64,000 nucleotides of DNA from JBDHWG01 sp046328525 (GCA_046328525.1 JAXLWK010000003.1:1612001-1676000); one strand, 5' to 3'; shown: positions 27,401 to 35,711, counted from the stretch's first letter. Numbers and translations are program-made. The notes: a model not told the origin generated them from the letters alone.

Positions 27401-30203
27401 GACGGAGTTCGTCAACTGGCGGCGCGACGACAACGACCGCATGGCGCTGACCGCCGACCGCAAGACGTATCTACCCGGCGACACGGCGAAGATTCTGGTG
27501 CAATCGCCGTTCGCGCCCGCTGAAGCCCTGGTCACAGTCGAGCGCGGCGCGATCCACGACGTGCGGCGCATGAGCTTGCCGACAACGAGCACGACCATCG
27601 AAGTCCCGCTGACGAAGGACGACGCACCCAACGTGTACGTCTCGGTCGCCGCGGTCAAGGGTGGCGACGACACGACCCTGCCCCAGTTCAAGCTCGGCGA
27701 CGTCCGCCTGGACGTCTCGCCGCGCGACAAGCTGTTGGACATCGCCCTGACGCCGCAGCGCCCGGGGGGCGTCCAGCCCGGCCAGACCGTCACCTACAAC
27801 ATCGTCGTCAAAGACAGCGACGGCAAGCCGGTGCAGGGCGAGTTCTCGGCGGCGCTGGTAGACAAGGCGCTCTACTCCCTCGTCGAAGACACCACCAAGA
27901 GTCCGGGCGACTTGTTCTATGCCCCGCGTCCCCTGGGCGTCGGGAGCGCCGCGACCCTCATCCGCAACGTCAACCGCGTCACGGCCGCCCTCGCGGCCGG
28001 CGGCAAGGGCGGCGGCGGCGGCGGACTGGCGGTCGCGCCGGTGCGCCGCGACTTCCAGGACACCGGCTATTGGAAAGCGAGCTTCACCACGGACGAAGGA
28101 GGCCGGGCCAAGCTCGACATCCCGCTGCCGGACAACCTCACGACCTGGACGCTGACCGTCGTCGGTGTCACCCAGGACACGAAGGTCGGGCGGGCGCGCC
28201 TCGACACCGTCGCGACGAAAGACCTGCTGCTGCGCCCGACGCTGCCGCGCTTCCTGGTCCAGGGCGACGCCGTGCGCCTCGGCGCGGTCGTCCAGAACAA
28301 CACCGACCGCCCCATGGATGCCCGCGTCACCCTCCAGACCCAGGGCTTCGACGGCAAGACGGACCCAGTCAGCGTCAGCCTCCCCGCGCGCGGCAAGGCC
28401 GTCGTCGGCTGGGACGCCCGCGTCGGCGATGTACCCAAGGCCGGTGTGATGATGGCCGTCGCGGGCAGCGGCCTCAACGACAGTGTGGCCGTGGACATCC
28501 CGGTCGCCAGGGCGACGACGCCGGAGACGGTCGGGAGCGCCGGCGTCGCCACCGACGCCCAGCGGGCCGAAGAGGTTGTCCGCGTGCCGGCCGACGCCGC
28601 GCCAGGCCAGGGGAACCTCACTGTCAGCGTCGCCCCATCGGTGGCTGCCGTGACGCAGCAAGGCGTCAGTTCCCTGCGGGCCTACCCCTGGGAGGCGACG
28701 GAGAACGTCGCCAGCCGCTTCCTCTCCACGGCGGTCGCGACGAAAGCCGCGTCGTCTGTCGGGCAGGCGGTGGACGCAGCGCAGGTCAAGACGCAGATGA
28801 GCAACGACTTGCAGAAGCTCTACGGGGCGCGCAACCTGGACAACGGTTGGGGCTGGTGGCCCGGCGACACCTCGAACCCGTTCCTGACGGCGTACACGCT
28901 CCTGGCGCTCACCGCCGGGCAGCAGAACGGTATCGCCGTGGATAAGAACGTGATAGACGGGGCGGCCGACTATCTGCGCGCCACCCTCGACCAGCGCGTG
29001 GACACCGCCGTGCCCGGCATGCTCAGCCAGCGCGCCTTCGTGCTGTGGGTCCTTGCCGAGATCGGCCAGCCGCAGACCGGCCGCGCCGTCGAGCTGTATA
29101 ACGCGCGCAACGACATGAGCCTATACGGCCAGGCATTCTTGCTGATGGCGCTTCAGAAGGCCGACCCCGAGGGCCAGGCGGCCCGCGTCCAGGCGCTGGC
29201 CCAGAACCTCTGGGCGCAGGCGAATCGCGAGGCGACCGGGACGCATTGGGAGGAGAGCATCCCCAACCCGCTGACCATGAACACGAACCTGCGCACGACG
29301 GCCATCGCCCTGGAAGCGCTGGGCCGCGTGGACCCGAAGGACGCCAACCTCCCGAACGTCGTCACGTGGCTGATGAGCCAGAGGCGGGAGGACGGCGCAT
29401 GGCGCACGCCGCAGGAGACCGCGTGGGCAACCCGGGCCCTGGCAAACTATGCCGCGGCGCGGGGTGGCGGAACGGGCGCGAGCCGCTTCACCGTCAATCT
29501 CAACGGCCAGGACATCCAGAGCGGCGAAGTCGGCGCGGCGGCCACCCAGGCGCAGATGATCGAGGTCGCGCTCAAGAACCTGGCGGCGAACGCGGGCAAC
29601 ACCCTGACGATCAGCAAGAGCGGCGGCCCCGACATGTACTACACCGAGCACCTGACGACGTACCGCCCGGCCGGGCAGAGCCAGGCGCTCGACCGGGGTA
29701 TCCTCGTCGGGCGCACGTACCTGGCCGTGGACCCTGCGACGCTAAAGCCGACGGGGCAGGAAGCGAAGGGCGTGAAGCCGGGCGACTACGTGATGGTGAA
29801 GCTCACGCTCATCGCCCCCGCAACGCTCAACTATGTCGTTCTGGAGGATCCGCTGCCGGCAGGCTTCGAGGCCCTCGACCTGAGCCTCAAGACGACGAGC
29901 GCCGCCGCGCAAGCGCCGGGCATCAAGCCGGTCGGCCCGCCGCCGGGCCAGCCGACGGCGAAGGGCTACCCCGGCCCCGACTCGCCCTACTGGTCGTACT
30001 GGACGCACTCGGAGGTGCGCGACAACAAGGTGGCGGTGTTCGCGCCGGAGCTGCGGCCGGGCGCGTATGAGTACACTTACACCGCGCGGGCCAGTGTGCC
30101 GGGCCAGTTCACCGCTCTGCCGGCGACGGCCTATGAGATGTACTTCCCGGAGACGTTTGGGCGCTCCGAAGCCGCCAGCTTCCCCATCGCGGCCAGCGAG
30201 TAG
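24420..30203 (+). CDS. Bacterial alpha-2-macroglobulin lipoprotein lacking the thioester
   Basis: A 1927-residue protein. A lipobox-like AAGC (Cys27) follows a hydrophobic signal, so it is probably a lipoprotein on the outer membrane face. Ig-like SbsA/Big_5-type repeats (VSATQPITVTFNQPMN) cover about residues 110-400, then macroglobulin-type beta domains (YRPGQTAHFKGILR, SEYRKPEFEI), the A2M core (FQDTGYWKASFTTDEGG, LPDNLTTWTL), and a helical thioester-type domain (about 1400-1700; WGWWPGDTSNPFLTAYTLLAL). The canonical YPYGCLEQ loop reads YPWEATEN (1422-1429), so Cys and Gln are both gone. The family traps attacking proteases; with PbpC it is thought to guard the envelope. Without the thioester it cannot cross-link covalently and may work by conformational trapping, like YfaS-type relatives. 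Confidence 0.9.
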   Translation: MFAASSPKQYLTWLLPIALVLMSAAGCRAQTPEPPTTPVAAGPTAAAPQAGPTSAPAAAAPTVAPTADGSAVRARPTPGKIAGLGAASFARSAEGLKVVSTQPKSDATGVPIAGDGSRIVVQFDRPVAPLTSVTGQSALPAPLSLNPPAQGKGEWLNTSTYVFRPDALLPSTRYIATVAPLQDLVGTKLDAPLTFNFTTVYPGVARSGPPDNAKFVSATQPITVTFNQPMNQAQAQNGFSLTPKGGGAVAGDFAWSGATMTFKPRQPLARDTVYTAEIGAGVADAQNKETTKAATMWTFQTAPAPGLLSSTPANGAQASRDILNGLQLSFASPMDRDALRVTVAPTITNQTVAWEDESNTKARVYGSWQPSTAYTVTLGSPSRTRDGEALGKDIVLRFSSAPLDGRFNLGVPAPMAMYDANRPPTLGAAVVNVKDLIFDLYSLPAADVLSFIGPDAYQQYEKFQPAASRRVRPAWTVSANPPLDKSTVVTTTLTTDGKIAPGAYYLRVASPQVKGTPDRHVLIVSDVNLLLKRTDSEALVWATDLKTGQPVSGLPITVYGFNRQPLGQGTTDGDGLLRVKFPKLEDPYLPIYALAERSGQVVGAVGGDWNEGINPFDYNLEGALSQPDYYATLYTDRPLYRPGQTAHFKGILRGGRDGAYTIPPLQSVSITARDALGHEILKTDAPLSAYGTFSGDIPLAPAAPLGYYSISMDIPLPPTANNPKPVYSSSASFQVSEYRKPEFEIAVKTDKSGYVNGETINVTADGAYFFGGPVANAKAKWRLLADDYFFTPPDSVKGAWDFADFDVVQDRSKRRPGEVIREGSGTTDSQGRLTFQMSQGLGDVPISQNYTIEVELTDVNGQSVTSRTVVPLHKANFYIGVAPQQYIGLARQEQRVNLIALDTQGISVTNQALTVNVFRREWYTTRQKESDGRFYLTSVYTDTRVVSLNTTTDGQGKASVTYTPPQAGSYRIVAEGKDSAGNTARSATYQWVAGTEFVNWRRDDNDRMALTADRKTYLPGDTAKILVQSPFAPAEALVTVERGAIHDVRRMSLPTTSTTIEVPLTKDDAPNVYVSVAAVKGGDDTTLPQFKLGDVRLDVSPRDKLLDIALTPQRPGGVQPGQTVTYNIVVKDSDGKPVQGEFSAALVDKALYSLVEDTTKSPGDLFYAPRPLGVGSAATLIRNVNRVTAALAAGGKGGGGGGLAVAPVRRDFQDTGYWKASFTTDEGGRAKLDIPLPDNLTTWTLTVVGVTQDTKVGRARLDTVATKDLLLRPTLPRFLVQGDAVRLGAVVQNNTDRPMDARVTLQTQGFDGKTDPVSVSLPARGKAVVGWDARVGDVPKAGVMMAVAGSGLNDSVAVDIPVARATTPETVGSAGVATDAQRAEEVVRVPADAAPGQGNLTVSVAPSVAAVTQQGVSSLRAYPWEATENVASRFLSTAVATKAASSVGQAVDAAQVKTQMSNDLQKLYGARNLDNGWGWWPGDTSNPFLTAYTLLALTAGQQNGIAVDKNVIDGAADYLRATLDQRVDTAVPGMLSQRAFVLWVLAEIGQPQTGRAVELYNARNDMSLYGQAFLLMALQKADPEGQAARVQALAQNLWAQANREATGTHWEESIPNPLTMNTNLRTTAIALEALGRVDPKDANLPNVVTWLMSQRREDGAWRTPQETAWATRALANYAAARGGGTGASRFTVNLNGQDIQSGEVGAAATQAQMIEVALKNLAANAGNTLTISKSGGPDMYYTEHLTTYRPAGQSQALDRGILVGRTYLAVDPATLKPTGQEAKGVKPGDYVMVKLTLIAPATLNYVVLEDPLPAGFEALDLSLKTTSAAAQAPGIKPVGPPPGQPTAKGYPGPDSPYWSYWTHSEVRDNKVAVFAPELRPGAYEYTYTARASVPGQFTALPATAYEMYFPETFGRSEAASFPIAASE

Positions 30204-30220
30204 CCCGCCCAAAGACAGAG

Positions 30221-30277
30221 AGCCGACCGAAGCCGGCACTACATGAAACCATCTTGTAGCGCCGACTTCAGTCGGCT
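30221..30277. repeat. Dispersed palindromic repeat, paired copies
   Basis: Two inverted copies (30221-30243 and 30255-30277, three mismatches) of a 23-base unit whose core is GCCGACTGAAGTCGGC. The same unit occurs at 38572-38594, 39608-39625 and as a pair at 58666-58722. It lies just past the macroglobulin stop and could form a terminator-like stem. Confidence 0.8.
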
Positions 30278-30301
30278 CCGCATGTCTCCCCAGCCCCACT
30301 C

Positions 30302-30409
30302 GGTAGCTCCACAGCATAGCGTGGAAGAGCCGAATTCCCCCCCCCCTCTGCTCCCCCTGCCGTCGGGGGGAGCAGAGGGGGGGGATCCACGCTATCGTGT
30401 AGAGCTACC
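30302..30409. repeat. 108-bp long palindrome (MITE-like or structured)
   Basis: Outer arms 30302-30325 and 30386-30409 pair over 24 bases with few mismatches (GGTAGCTC...GCGTGGA). Inside them, a C-run arm (about 30338-30357) pairs with a G-run arm (about 30365-30384), both containing the CTCTGCTCC/GGAGCAGAG core. The whole unit can fold into one long hairpin. No open frame is inside. The rest of 30204-30528 holds only this, the shorter repeat at 30221 and a promoter. Confidence 0.75.
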
Positions 30410-30487
30410 CCCTACCTCACCCCTACCATTTACAGTCTTTTTACAGCCTGGTTACGGCGTGCTAACATATGCGCCCAGGTTCTGGGG

Positions 30488-30493
30488 TATAAT
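30488..30493 (+). promoter_or_regulatory. -10 element for the DUF1800 gene
   Basis: A perfect TATAAT lies 35 bases before the ATG at 30529. The -35 region (about 30462-30470, CTAACATAT) matches poorly. Two TTTACAG repeats further upstream (30430-30446) could be activator sites. Confidence 0.5.
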
Positions 30494-30528
30494 CGCCGCA
30501 TTGGAGTTTTCCAAGAGGAGCATTAGCC

Positions 30529-32148
30529 ATGCAAATCACACGCCGACGCTTCCTACAGTACAGCGGCGCCGCAGCCCTCGCCTTCGTGGGCGGGGCCACC
30601 GCCGACGCGGCAACCCAGACAAACCCGCTTGGCCCCCTGGGCGCCCTCGGCTTTCCCTGGTCGGCCAAGACCGCCGCCACGCCGCCGTTCGCCGTGCACG
30701 TCCTCAGCCGCTTCGCCTACAGCCACACCCAGGCTGACATAGCCGCGATTCAAGCGGGCACGTTTGACGTGAACGCCTGGTTCGAGGAGCAACTCCACCC
30801 CACTGACGCCGACACCGACACGCTCACGACCAAGCTGAACACACTGGAGTCGATCTCCAAGTCCGCCTTCCAGCTCTTCACCGACTACCCCCAGATGCCG
30901 GCGCAGCAAGGTGGCCAGTCAGTCTACAGCGTGGTCATGCCCGACCTGGTGCGCGCCACCCTCCTGCGCAAGGTCTACTCGAAGTGGCAGCTCAAGGAAG
31001 TCATGCTGGACTTCTGGACCGACCACTTCAACATTGACTACACCAAGGACCTATGCAAGTGGCTGACCACGATCCACGACCGGGAGCACCTGCGCCCTAA
31101 TGCCCTGGGCAACTTCAAGACCCTGCTGATGGCCGACGCCAAGAGCGCGGCGATGATGGACTACCTGGACAACTGGGAGAACCACAAGACCGCGCCCAAC
31201 GAGAACTACGCCCGCGAGATCATGGAGCTGCACACCCTCGGCGTGGACGGCGGCTACACGCAGCAGGACGTCCAGCAGCTCGCCAAAGTCCTGACGGGCT
31301 GGACGTACTATCGCCCGCGCCCGGCCAACATCCCGCCCAACGCCGGCGTCTGGTATTTCAACGCCAACGACCACGACACGTCCAACAAGCTCATCCTGGG
31401 CAACAGCATCACCGGCCAGCGCGGCGCGGCGGGCATCCAGGAGGGCGAGCAGGTCATAGACATCCTGGCGAACCACCGCTCCACCGCCCACTTCATCGCC
31501 AAGAAGCTCTGCCGCAAGTTCGTCTCCGACACGCCGTCCGACGCCCTCGTCAACAGCATCGCCGATGTGTTCTACGGCAACCGCGCCGCGCCGGACCAGA
31601 TCGCCATCGTCCTCCGCGCCATCCGCGACTCGGACGAGTTCAAGTCCTCGGTCGGGCAGAAGGCGAAGCGGCCGCTGGACTTCATCCCGGCGGCGATGCG
31701 CGCCATAGACTGCGACACGCTCATGCCCCAGAAAGTGTTCGGGGCGGGCAGCAACGTCTCGATTGCGACCATGGGCCAGCCGCTCTTCGCCCACACCTTC
31801 CCCAACGGCTACCCCGACACTGCCGCCGATTGGGTCAACTCGAACGACCTGCTGGCGCGCTGGAACTTCGCCCTTGCCATGATGGAGAACAAGCTCGGCG
31901 GCGGCACGACCACGGACTTGAAGGCGTGGGTGCAGTCGGTCAACCCCACCACGGCCCAGGCCCTGGTGGACGCGATGACCATGCGCGTCCTGGGCTACGC
32001 CATAGACCCGGCCGACAGCACGTCTCTGGTCAACTACGTGAGCAACAACAACCCGGCCGGCTTCCAGCTCAACAACACGGTGCTGACGGTGAAAGTCCCA
32101 GAGCTGGCGGCGCTCTTGCTGGCGTCGCCCTACTTCCAGGCCCGCTAA
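30529..32148 (+). CDS. DUF1800 domain protein, Tat-exported
   Basis: A 539-residue protein with a GAGGAG ribosome site. The N-terminus MQITRRRFLQYSGAAALAF carries a twin-arginine signal (RRRFLQ) and an AxA-type cleavage zone, so it is exported folded. The body has the DUF1800 pattern: VHVLSRFAYSHTQADI near the start, MLDFWTDHFNID, NENYAREIMELHTLGVDGGYTQQDV, and KLCRKFVSD. DUF1800 has no established activity. These genes almost always pair with DUF1501 genes, as here (32318). The adjacency of tatA-tatC suggests shared export. Confidence 0.9.
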   Translation: MQITRRRFLQYSGAAALAFVGGATADAATQTNPLGPLGALGFPWSAKTAATPPFAVHVLSRFAYSHTQADIAAIQAGTFDVNAWFEEQLHPTDADTDTLTTKLNTLESISKSAFQLFTDYPQMPAQQGGQSVYSVVMPDLVRATLLRKVYSKWQLKEVMLDFWTDHFNIDYTKDLCKWLTTIHDREHLRPNALGNFKTLLMADAKSAAMMDYLDNWENHKTAPNENYAREIMELHTLGVDGGYTQQDVQQLAKVLTGWTYYRPRPANIPPNAGVWYFNANDHDTSNKLILGNSITGQRGAAGIQEGEQVIDILANHRSTAHFIAKKLCRKFVSDTPSDALVNSIADVFYGNRAAPDQIAIVLRAIRDSDEFKSSVGQKAKRPLDFIPAAMRAIDCDTLMPQKVFGAGSNVSIATMGQPLFAHTFPNGYPDTAADWVNSNDLLARWNFALAMMENKLGGGTTTDLKAWVQSVNPTTAQALVDAMTMRVLGYAIDPADSTSLVNYVSNNNPAGFQLNNTVLTVKVPELAALLLASPYFQAR

Positions 32149-32185
32149 CACCGCCATGTCGAGCGGAGCCAGCCTGTAGGCCGCA

Positions 32186-32233
32186 GTGACGAAGTGACGG
32201 GGTGACAGAGTGACGAAGTGACGAAGTGATGCA
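32186..32233. repeat. 8-bp tandem repeat (about six units)
   Basis: GTGACGAA-like units repeat with an 8-base period (GTGACGAA, GTGACGGG, GTGACAGA, GTGACGAA, GTGACGAA, GTGATGCA). Just after it, 32240-32262 carries a short hairpin repeat (GCCCTGAGCGGAGCGAAGGG). Both lie in the 169-base gap between the DUF1800 and DUF1501 genes. Confidence 0.7.
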
Positions 32234-32317
32234 GTGAGGCTGTCGCCCTGAGCGGAGCGAAGGGCCCCCCAATCCACCGGGATGCTAAGCTGAGCGTAAC
32301 ACACAAGGAGAGTTAGA

Positions 32318-33664
32318 ATGTCTGTTTTCGACCGACGCTCGTTTCTGAAGACCAGCCTACAGTCGGGTTTGTTAGCCATCGGCGGCCTGGCGTTGCCGTC
32401 CTGGATGCCGCGCCTCGCCTTTGGCGCGCCTGACCAATCACCGCGCGGCGACACCCTCGTCGTCATCTTCATGCGCGGCGCGGCCGACGGCATGAACATC
32501 GTCGTGCCCTACAGCGCCGCCGAGTATCACACAGCCCGCACGCGCATCGGCCTCGACGAGCCGAACAAGGGCACAAGCACATCCGTGATTGACCTGGGCG
32601 CTGTCGAGGGCCGCAACCCTGTCGCCTTCGGGTTCAACCCGGTTCTGACGAAGATGAAGGAGCTGTGGGACGAGCGCGCCCTGGCCGTCATTCACGCCGT
32701 CGGCTCGCCCGACCCGACCCACTCCCACTTCGACGCCATGGACTACATGGAGCGCGGCACGCCGGGCGAGAAGCAGATCCCGACCGGCTGGCTGGCCCGC
32801 CACCTGGCGAGCGTCGCCTCGGTCAACAACTCACCTTTCCGCGCCGTCGGCATGGGCGGCACAGTGCAGGCCGCACTGCGCGGCCCCATCCCCGCCACGG
32901 CGTTGCAGAGCATCGCCACCTACCACCTCAACGGCAACCCCCAGGAGATCGCCAAGATTCAGGCGACGCTCGCCGCCCTCTACCAGGGCACGGCCACGGT
33001 GGAGCAGCAAGGCCAGGATACCTTCGAGGCGATGGGGATTCTGAAGAGCATCGCCGCCGGTGGCGCGTACAAGCCCGCGAACGGCGCCACCTACCCAACG
33101 ACCGGCTACGGCCAGGCGCTCCAGACCGTCGCCCAGCTCATCAAGTCCGATGTCGGGCTGGAGGTCGCGTGCGTGGACATCGGCGGCTGGGACACCCACG
33201 CCGGCGAAGGCGACGCGACACCGGCCGGCAACAACCTACCCGGCCTGCTGGACCAGCTCCAGAACGGCCTGCACGCCTTCTACACCGACCTGGGCGCGCG
33301 CATGAGCCAAACCCTGGTGGTCACCATGTCGGAGTTCGGGCGGCGGCTCGCCGACAACGCCTCCAACGGCACGGACCACGGCCACGGGAACGTCATGTTC
33401 CTGCTCGGCGGCGGCGTCAACGGCGGCAAGGTGTATACCGACTGGCCCGGCCTGGCCGCCAACCAGCTCTACGGCCCCGGCGACCTGGCGATCACGACCG
33501 ACTTCCGCGACGTGCTCGGCGAGGTCGTGCGGCTCCGCCTCGGCAACAACCGCCTGGACCAGGTCTTCCCCAACTACACGGCCTTCAAGACGCTCAATGC
33601 CCTGAAGCCGCGCAGCGTCAGGCTGGAAGCCTTCCTGCCGCAGATCGTGGCCGCTGCCCGATAG
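32318..33664 (+). CDS. DUF1501 domain protein, Tat-exported
   Basis: A 448-residue protein with AAGGAG upstream. The N-terminus MSVFDRRSFLKTSLQSGLL has a twin-arginine motif (DRRSFLK). The body has the DUF1501/sulfatase-like pattern: LVVIFMRGAADGMNIVVPY, AVGSPDPTHSHFDAMDYMERG, CVDIGGWDTHAGEGD, VVTMSEFGRRLADNASNGTDHGHGN and the C-terminal YTDWPGL. The His/Asp-rich blocks resemble the alkaline-phosphatase superfamily metal sites, but no substrate is known. It is the usual partner of DUF1800 and lies 93 bases before tatA. Confidence 0.9.
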   Translation: MSVFDRRSFLKTSLQSGLLAIGGLALPSWMPRLAFGAPDQSPRGDTLVVIFMRGAADGMNIVVPYSAAEYHTARTRIGLDEPNKGTSTSVIDLGAVEGRNPVAFGFNPVLTKMKELWDERALAVIHAVGSPDPTHSHFDAMDYMERGTPGEKQIPTGWLARHLASVASVNNSPFRAVGMGGTVQAALRGPIPATALQSIATYHLNGNPQEIAKIQATLAALYQGTATVEQQGQDTFEAMGILKSIAAGGAYKPANGATYPTTGYGQALQTVAQLIKSDVGLEVACVDIGGWDTHAGEGDATPAGNNLPGLLDQLQNGLHAFYTDLGARMSQTLVVTMSEFGRRLADNASNGTDHGHGNVMFLLGGGVNGGKVYTDWPGLAANQLYGPGDLAITTDFRDVLGEVVRLRLGNNRLDQVFPNYTAFKTLNALKPRSVRLEAFLPQIVAAAR

Positions 33665-33692
33665 GGCGTTCGCCTGGCCGGTGAACTTGGTG

Positions 33693-33698
33693 TATAAT
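33693..33698 (+). promoter_or_regulatory. -10 element for tatA
   Basis: TATAAT in the gap before tatA, about 60 bases upstream of the ATG at 33758. No good -35 is visible, but a TG sits directly before the hexamer. It would let tatA-tatC be expressed independently of the DUF1501 gene. Confidence 0.45.
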
Positions 33699-33757
33699 AT
33701 CGCCATCGGCACACGGTCACCGGCGACGGCCGGTTGTATCAGAGGAGAAAGTTAGAC

Positions 33758-34045
33758 ATGTTTGGTTTGCAGCCGCTGCACCTGATCTTGATTGTCATCG
33801 TGGCGCTGATTATCTTCGGCCCCAAGCGCCTGCCGGAGATTGGCCGCGCCCTCGGCAAGTCCATCAACGAGTTCAAGGCGGCCAGCCGCGAGATGACGGA
33901 GTCGCTCTCCACCGATACCCCGCCCCAGACGACCCCGGCTCCAACGGTCGCACCCGTCGTGCAGCCCGCCCCGAACACAATCGCCCAACAGGCAGAGGTG
34001 AAGGCAGCGCCGGCGGCCACCGACGGCACTCAGGCCAGCTCTTGA
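33758..34045 (+). CDS. tatA: Sec-independent translocase TatA
   Basis: A 95-residue protein starting at MFGLQPLHLILIV with AGAGGAG upstream; the in-frame start 24 bases earlier lacks a site. One N-terminal membrane helix, the FGPKRLPEIGRALGKSI hinge and an amphipathic helix (INEFKAASREMTE) match TatA, with a Pro/Thr-rich tail. TatA forms the membrane-weakening pore for folded proteins with RR signals. tatC follows 104 bases downstream, and two RR-signal proteins are encoded just upstream. Confidence 0.95.
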   Translation: MFGLQPLHLILIVIVALIIFGPKRLPEIGRALGKSINEFKAASREMTESLSTDTPPQTTPAPTVAPVVQPAPNTIAQQAEVKAAPAATDGTQASS

Positions 34046-34149
34046 GCCTGTGCCACAGCCACGCCCCCTTGTCATGCGGTGCGCCGAAGCCTTGAGCCAC
34101 GCGACCAGGCAGCGTCTCGCGCCCGCCAGTGACGAGCGAGTGAGTTGAC

Positions 34150-34905
34150 ATGGCCCCCCACGACGACCGAATGTCGCTGACCGACCACCTGGAAGAGTTG
34201 CGGCAGCGGCTGATCAAGTCCATCATCATCATCGCCGTAGCGACGGCGCTGTGCTATGTCTTCAGCGACCAGATCCTCGCCTTCCTCAAGGCTCCGGCGG
34301 GCGACCTTATCGAGAAGTTCGTCGCCTTCAGCCCGATGGACGGCTTCATCATCAAGATGAAGGTGGCCCTCTACGCCGGGCTGGTGATCTCCTGCCCGTT
34401 CTGGGCCTGGCAGCTCATCCAGTTCATCGCGCCGGGCCTGACGCCCTCGGAGCGCCGTTTCCTCATTCCCGCCACCCTCGCCACCGCCGGGCTGTTCCTC
34501 CTCGGCTCGTTCGCCGGCTACCTCTCCCTCGGCACGACGATGAAGGTGCTCATCGGGATGTTCGGCACGCAGATCGAGTACCTGCCCACGGCGGGCAGCT
34601 ACGTGCAGCTCGTGATCTTCCTGCTGCTGGCCTGGGGCCTGGCGTTCGAGACACCGGTGGTCGTCGTGGCGCTCGTCTACGTCGGCCTCCTGGAACCGGC
34701 GACCCTGCGGAAGCATCGGCGCATCGCGTACTTCGTGATGTTCGTCTTCGCGGAGATCGTCACGCCTGTGGCCGACCCCATCGTCGCGCCGCTCATCATC
34801 ATGATCCCGATGGTCGCGTTGTTCGAGATCAGCATCCTCATTTCGGATCGCATCTTCGCGCGGCGGCGGTCGTCGGAGCTATCCACCACCGGCAGCGGGC
34901 GCTAA
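34150..34905 (+). CDS. tatC: Sec-independent translocase TatC
   Basis: A 251-residue protein with six membrane helices. MSLTDHLEELRQRLIKS is the conserved TatC N-terminus and FIAPGLTPSERRFLIP, with a conserved Glu/Pro pattern, and RKHRRIAYFVMFVFAEIVTP are conserved loops. TatC recognises the twin-arginine signal. No tatB is seen, consistent with a minimal TatAC system. The gene ends just before a perfect terminator at 34919-34952. Confidence 0.95.
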   Translation: MAPHDDRMSLTDHLEELRQRLIKSIIIIAVATALCYVFSDQILAFLKAPAGDLIEKFVAFSPMDGFIIKMKVALYAGLVISCPFWAWQLIQFIAPGLTPSERRFLIPATLATAGLFLLGSFAGYLSLGTTMKVLIGMFGTQIEYLPTAGSYVQLVIFLLLAWGLAFETPVVVVALVYVGLLEPATLRKHRRIAYFVMFVFAEIVTPVADPIVAPLIIMIPMVALFEISILISDRIFARRRSSELSTTGSGR

Positions 34906-34918
34906 TTCGACCAGACAC

Positions 34919-34952
34919 GCAAAAACGGGAAGTAGAGACTTCCCGTTTTTGC
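34919..34952. terminator. Perfect bidirectional intrinsic terminator
   Basis: 15-base arms 34919-34933 and 34938-34952 around the loop AGAG, with an A run at the left end and TTTTT at the right. It ends the tatA-tatC unit and leaves only 15 bases to the next ATG at 34968. Confidence 0.9.
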
Positions 34953-34967
34953 TACCACCTGTCACTT

Positions 34968-35624
34968 ATGTCCACATCACACCCAAGCCCCGCCCTATTC
35001 ATTGCCGTCGAAGGCCCTATCGGCGTCGGCAAGACGACCCTCGCCTGCCTGCTCCAACCGCTGTTCGGCGCCGAGCTACTGCTCGAAGTCTTCGAGGAGA
35101 ACCCCTTCCTCGCCGCCTTCTACAGCGACCGCGCCCGCTACGCCTTCCAGACGCAGCTATTCTTCCTGCTGAGTCGCTACCGCCACCAGCACGCCGAAGT
35201 CCCGGCGGCGCTCCTCAAAGGCCCCCTGGTCAGCGACTACATCTTCGCCAAGGACCGCCTGTTCGCGGAGCTGAACCTGGTCGGCGACGAGTTGGCGCTC
35301 TACGAGAGCGTCCACCTTGCCCTGGCCGAGCGCGTGAAAGTGCCGGACGTGGTCGTCTACCTGCGGGCGAGCCTGCCGACGCTCATGGCGCGCATCGCCT
35401 TCCGCGACCGCTCCTACGAGCGCAACATGGACCGCGGCTACATGGAAACCCTGTCTCACGCCTACGACCGCTTCTTCGCTGCGTACTCCGCCTGCCCCGT
35501 CCTCGAAATAGACACCACGGACCTCAACTTCCTGGTGGATGCCGAGGCCGTCACGGGCGTCGCCGCCCAGGTGCGCGTCGCCCTCGCCCAAGGCCCGCTG
35601 CAGGCCCGCCTCCCGCTGGAATAG
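34968..35624 (+). CDS. Deoxynucleoside kinase
   Basis: A 218-residue kinase. The P-loop is EGPIGVGKTTLA, followed by the substrate block LLEVFEENPFLAAFYSD, the DR(Y/S)-type block SDYIFAKDRLFA and the LID arginines (RIAFRDRSYERNMDRGYM). This is the bacterial dAdo/dGuo kinase family of nucleotide salvage, which phosphorylates deoxynucleosides with ATP. The start is the first ATG after the terminator, and there is no clear ribosome site, so it may be leaderless or start elsewhere. It is a lone gene facing opcA. Confidence 0.9.
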   Translation: MSTSHPSPALFIAVEGPIGVGKTTLACLLQPLFGAELLLEVFEENPFLAAFYSDRARYAFQTQLFFLLSRYRHQHAEVPAALLKGPLVSDYIFAKDRLFAELNLVGDELALYESVHLALAERVKVPDVVVYLRASLPTLMARIAFRDRSYERNMDRGYMETLSHAYDRFFAAYSACPVLEIDTTDLNFLVDAEAVTGVAAQVRVALAQGPLQARLPLE

Positions 35625-35711
35625 CCTTCACAGGCCAATGTCAGCCAGAGACGAGCGCTTTCTCGTGGCTCCATTTCGTGGCCTTCGTGGTCCGAGCGCC
35701 CCGTCACTCCG

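Noticed and set aside
32186..32233. Possible CRISPR array
   Set aside because: Units are 8 bases with no spacers; no Cas genes are in the window.
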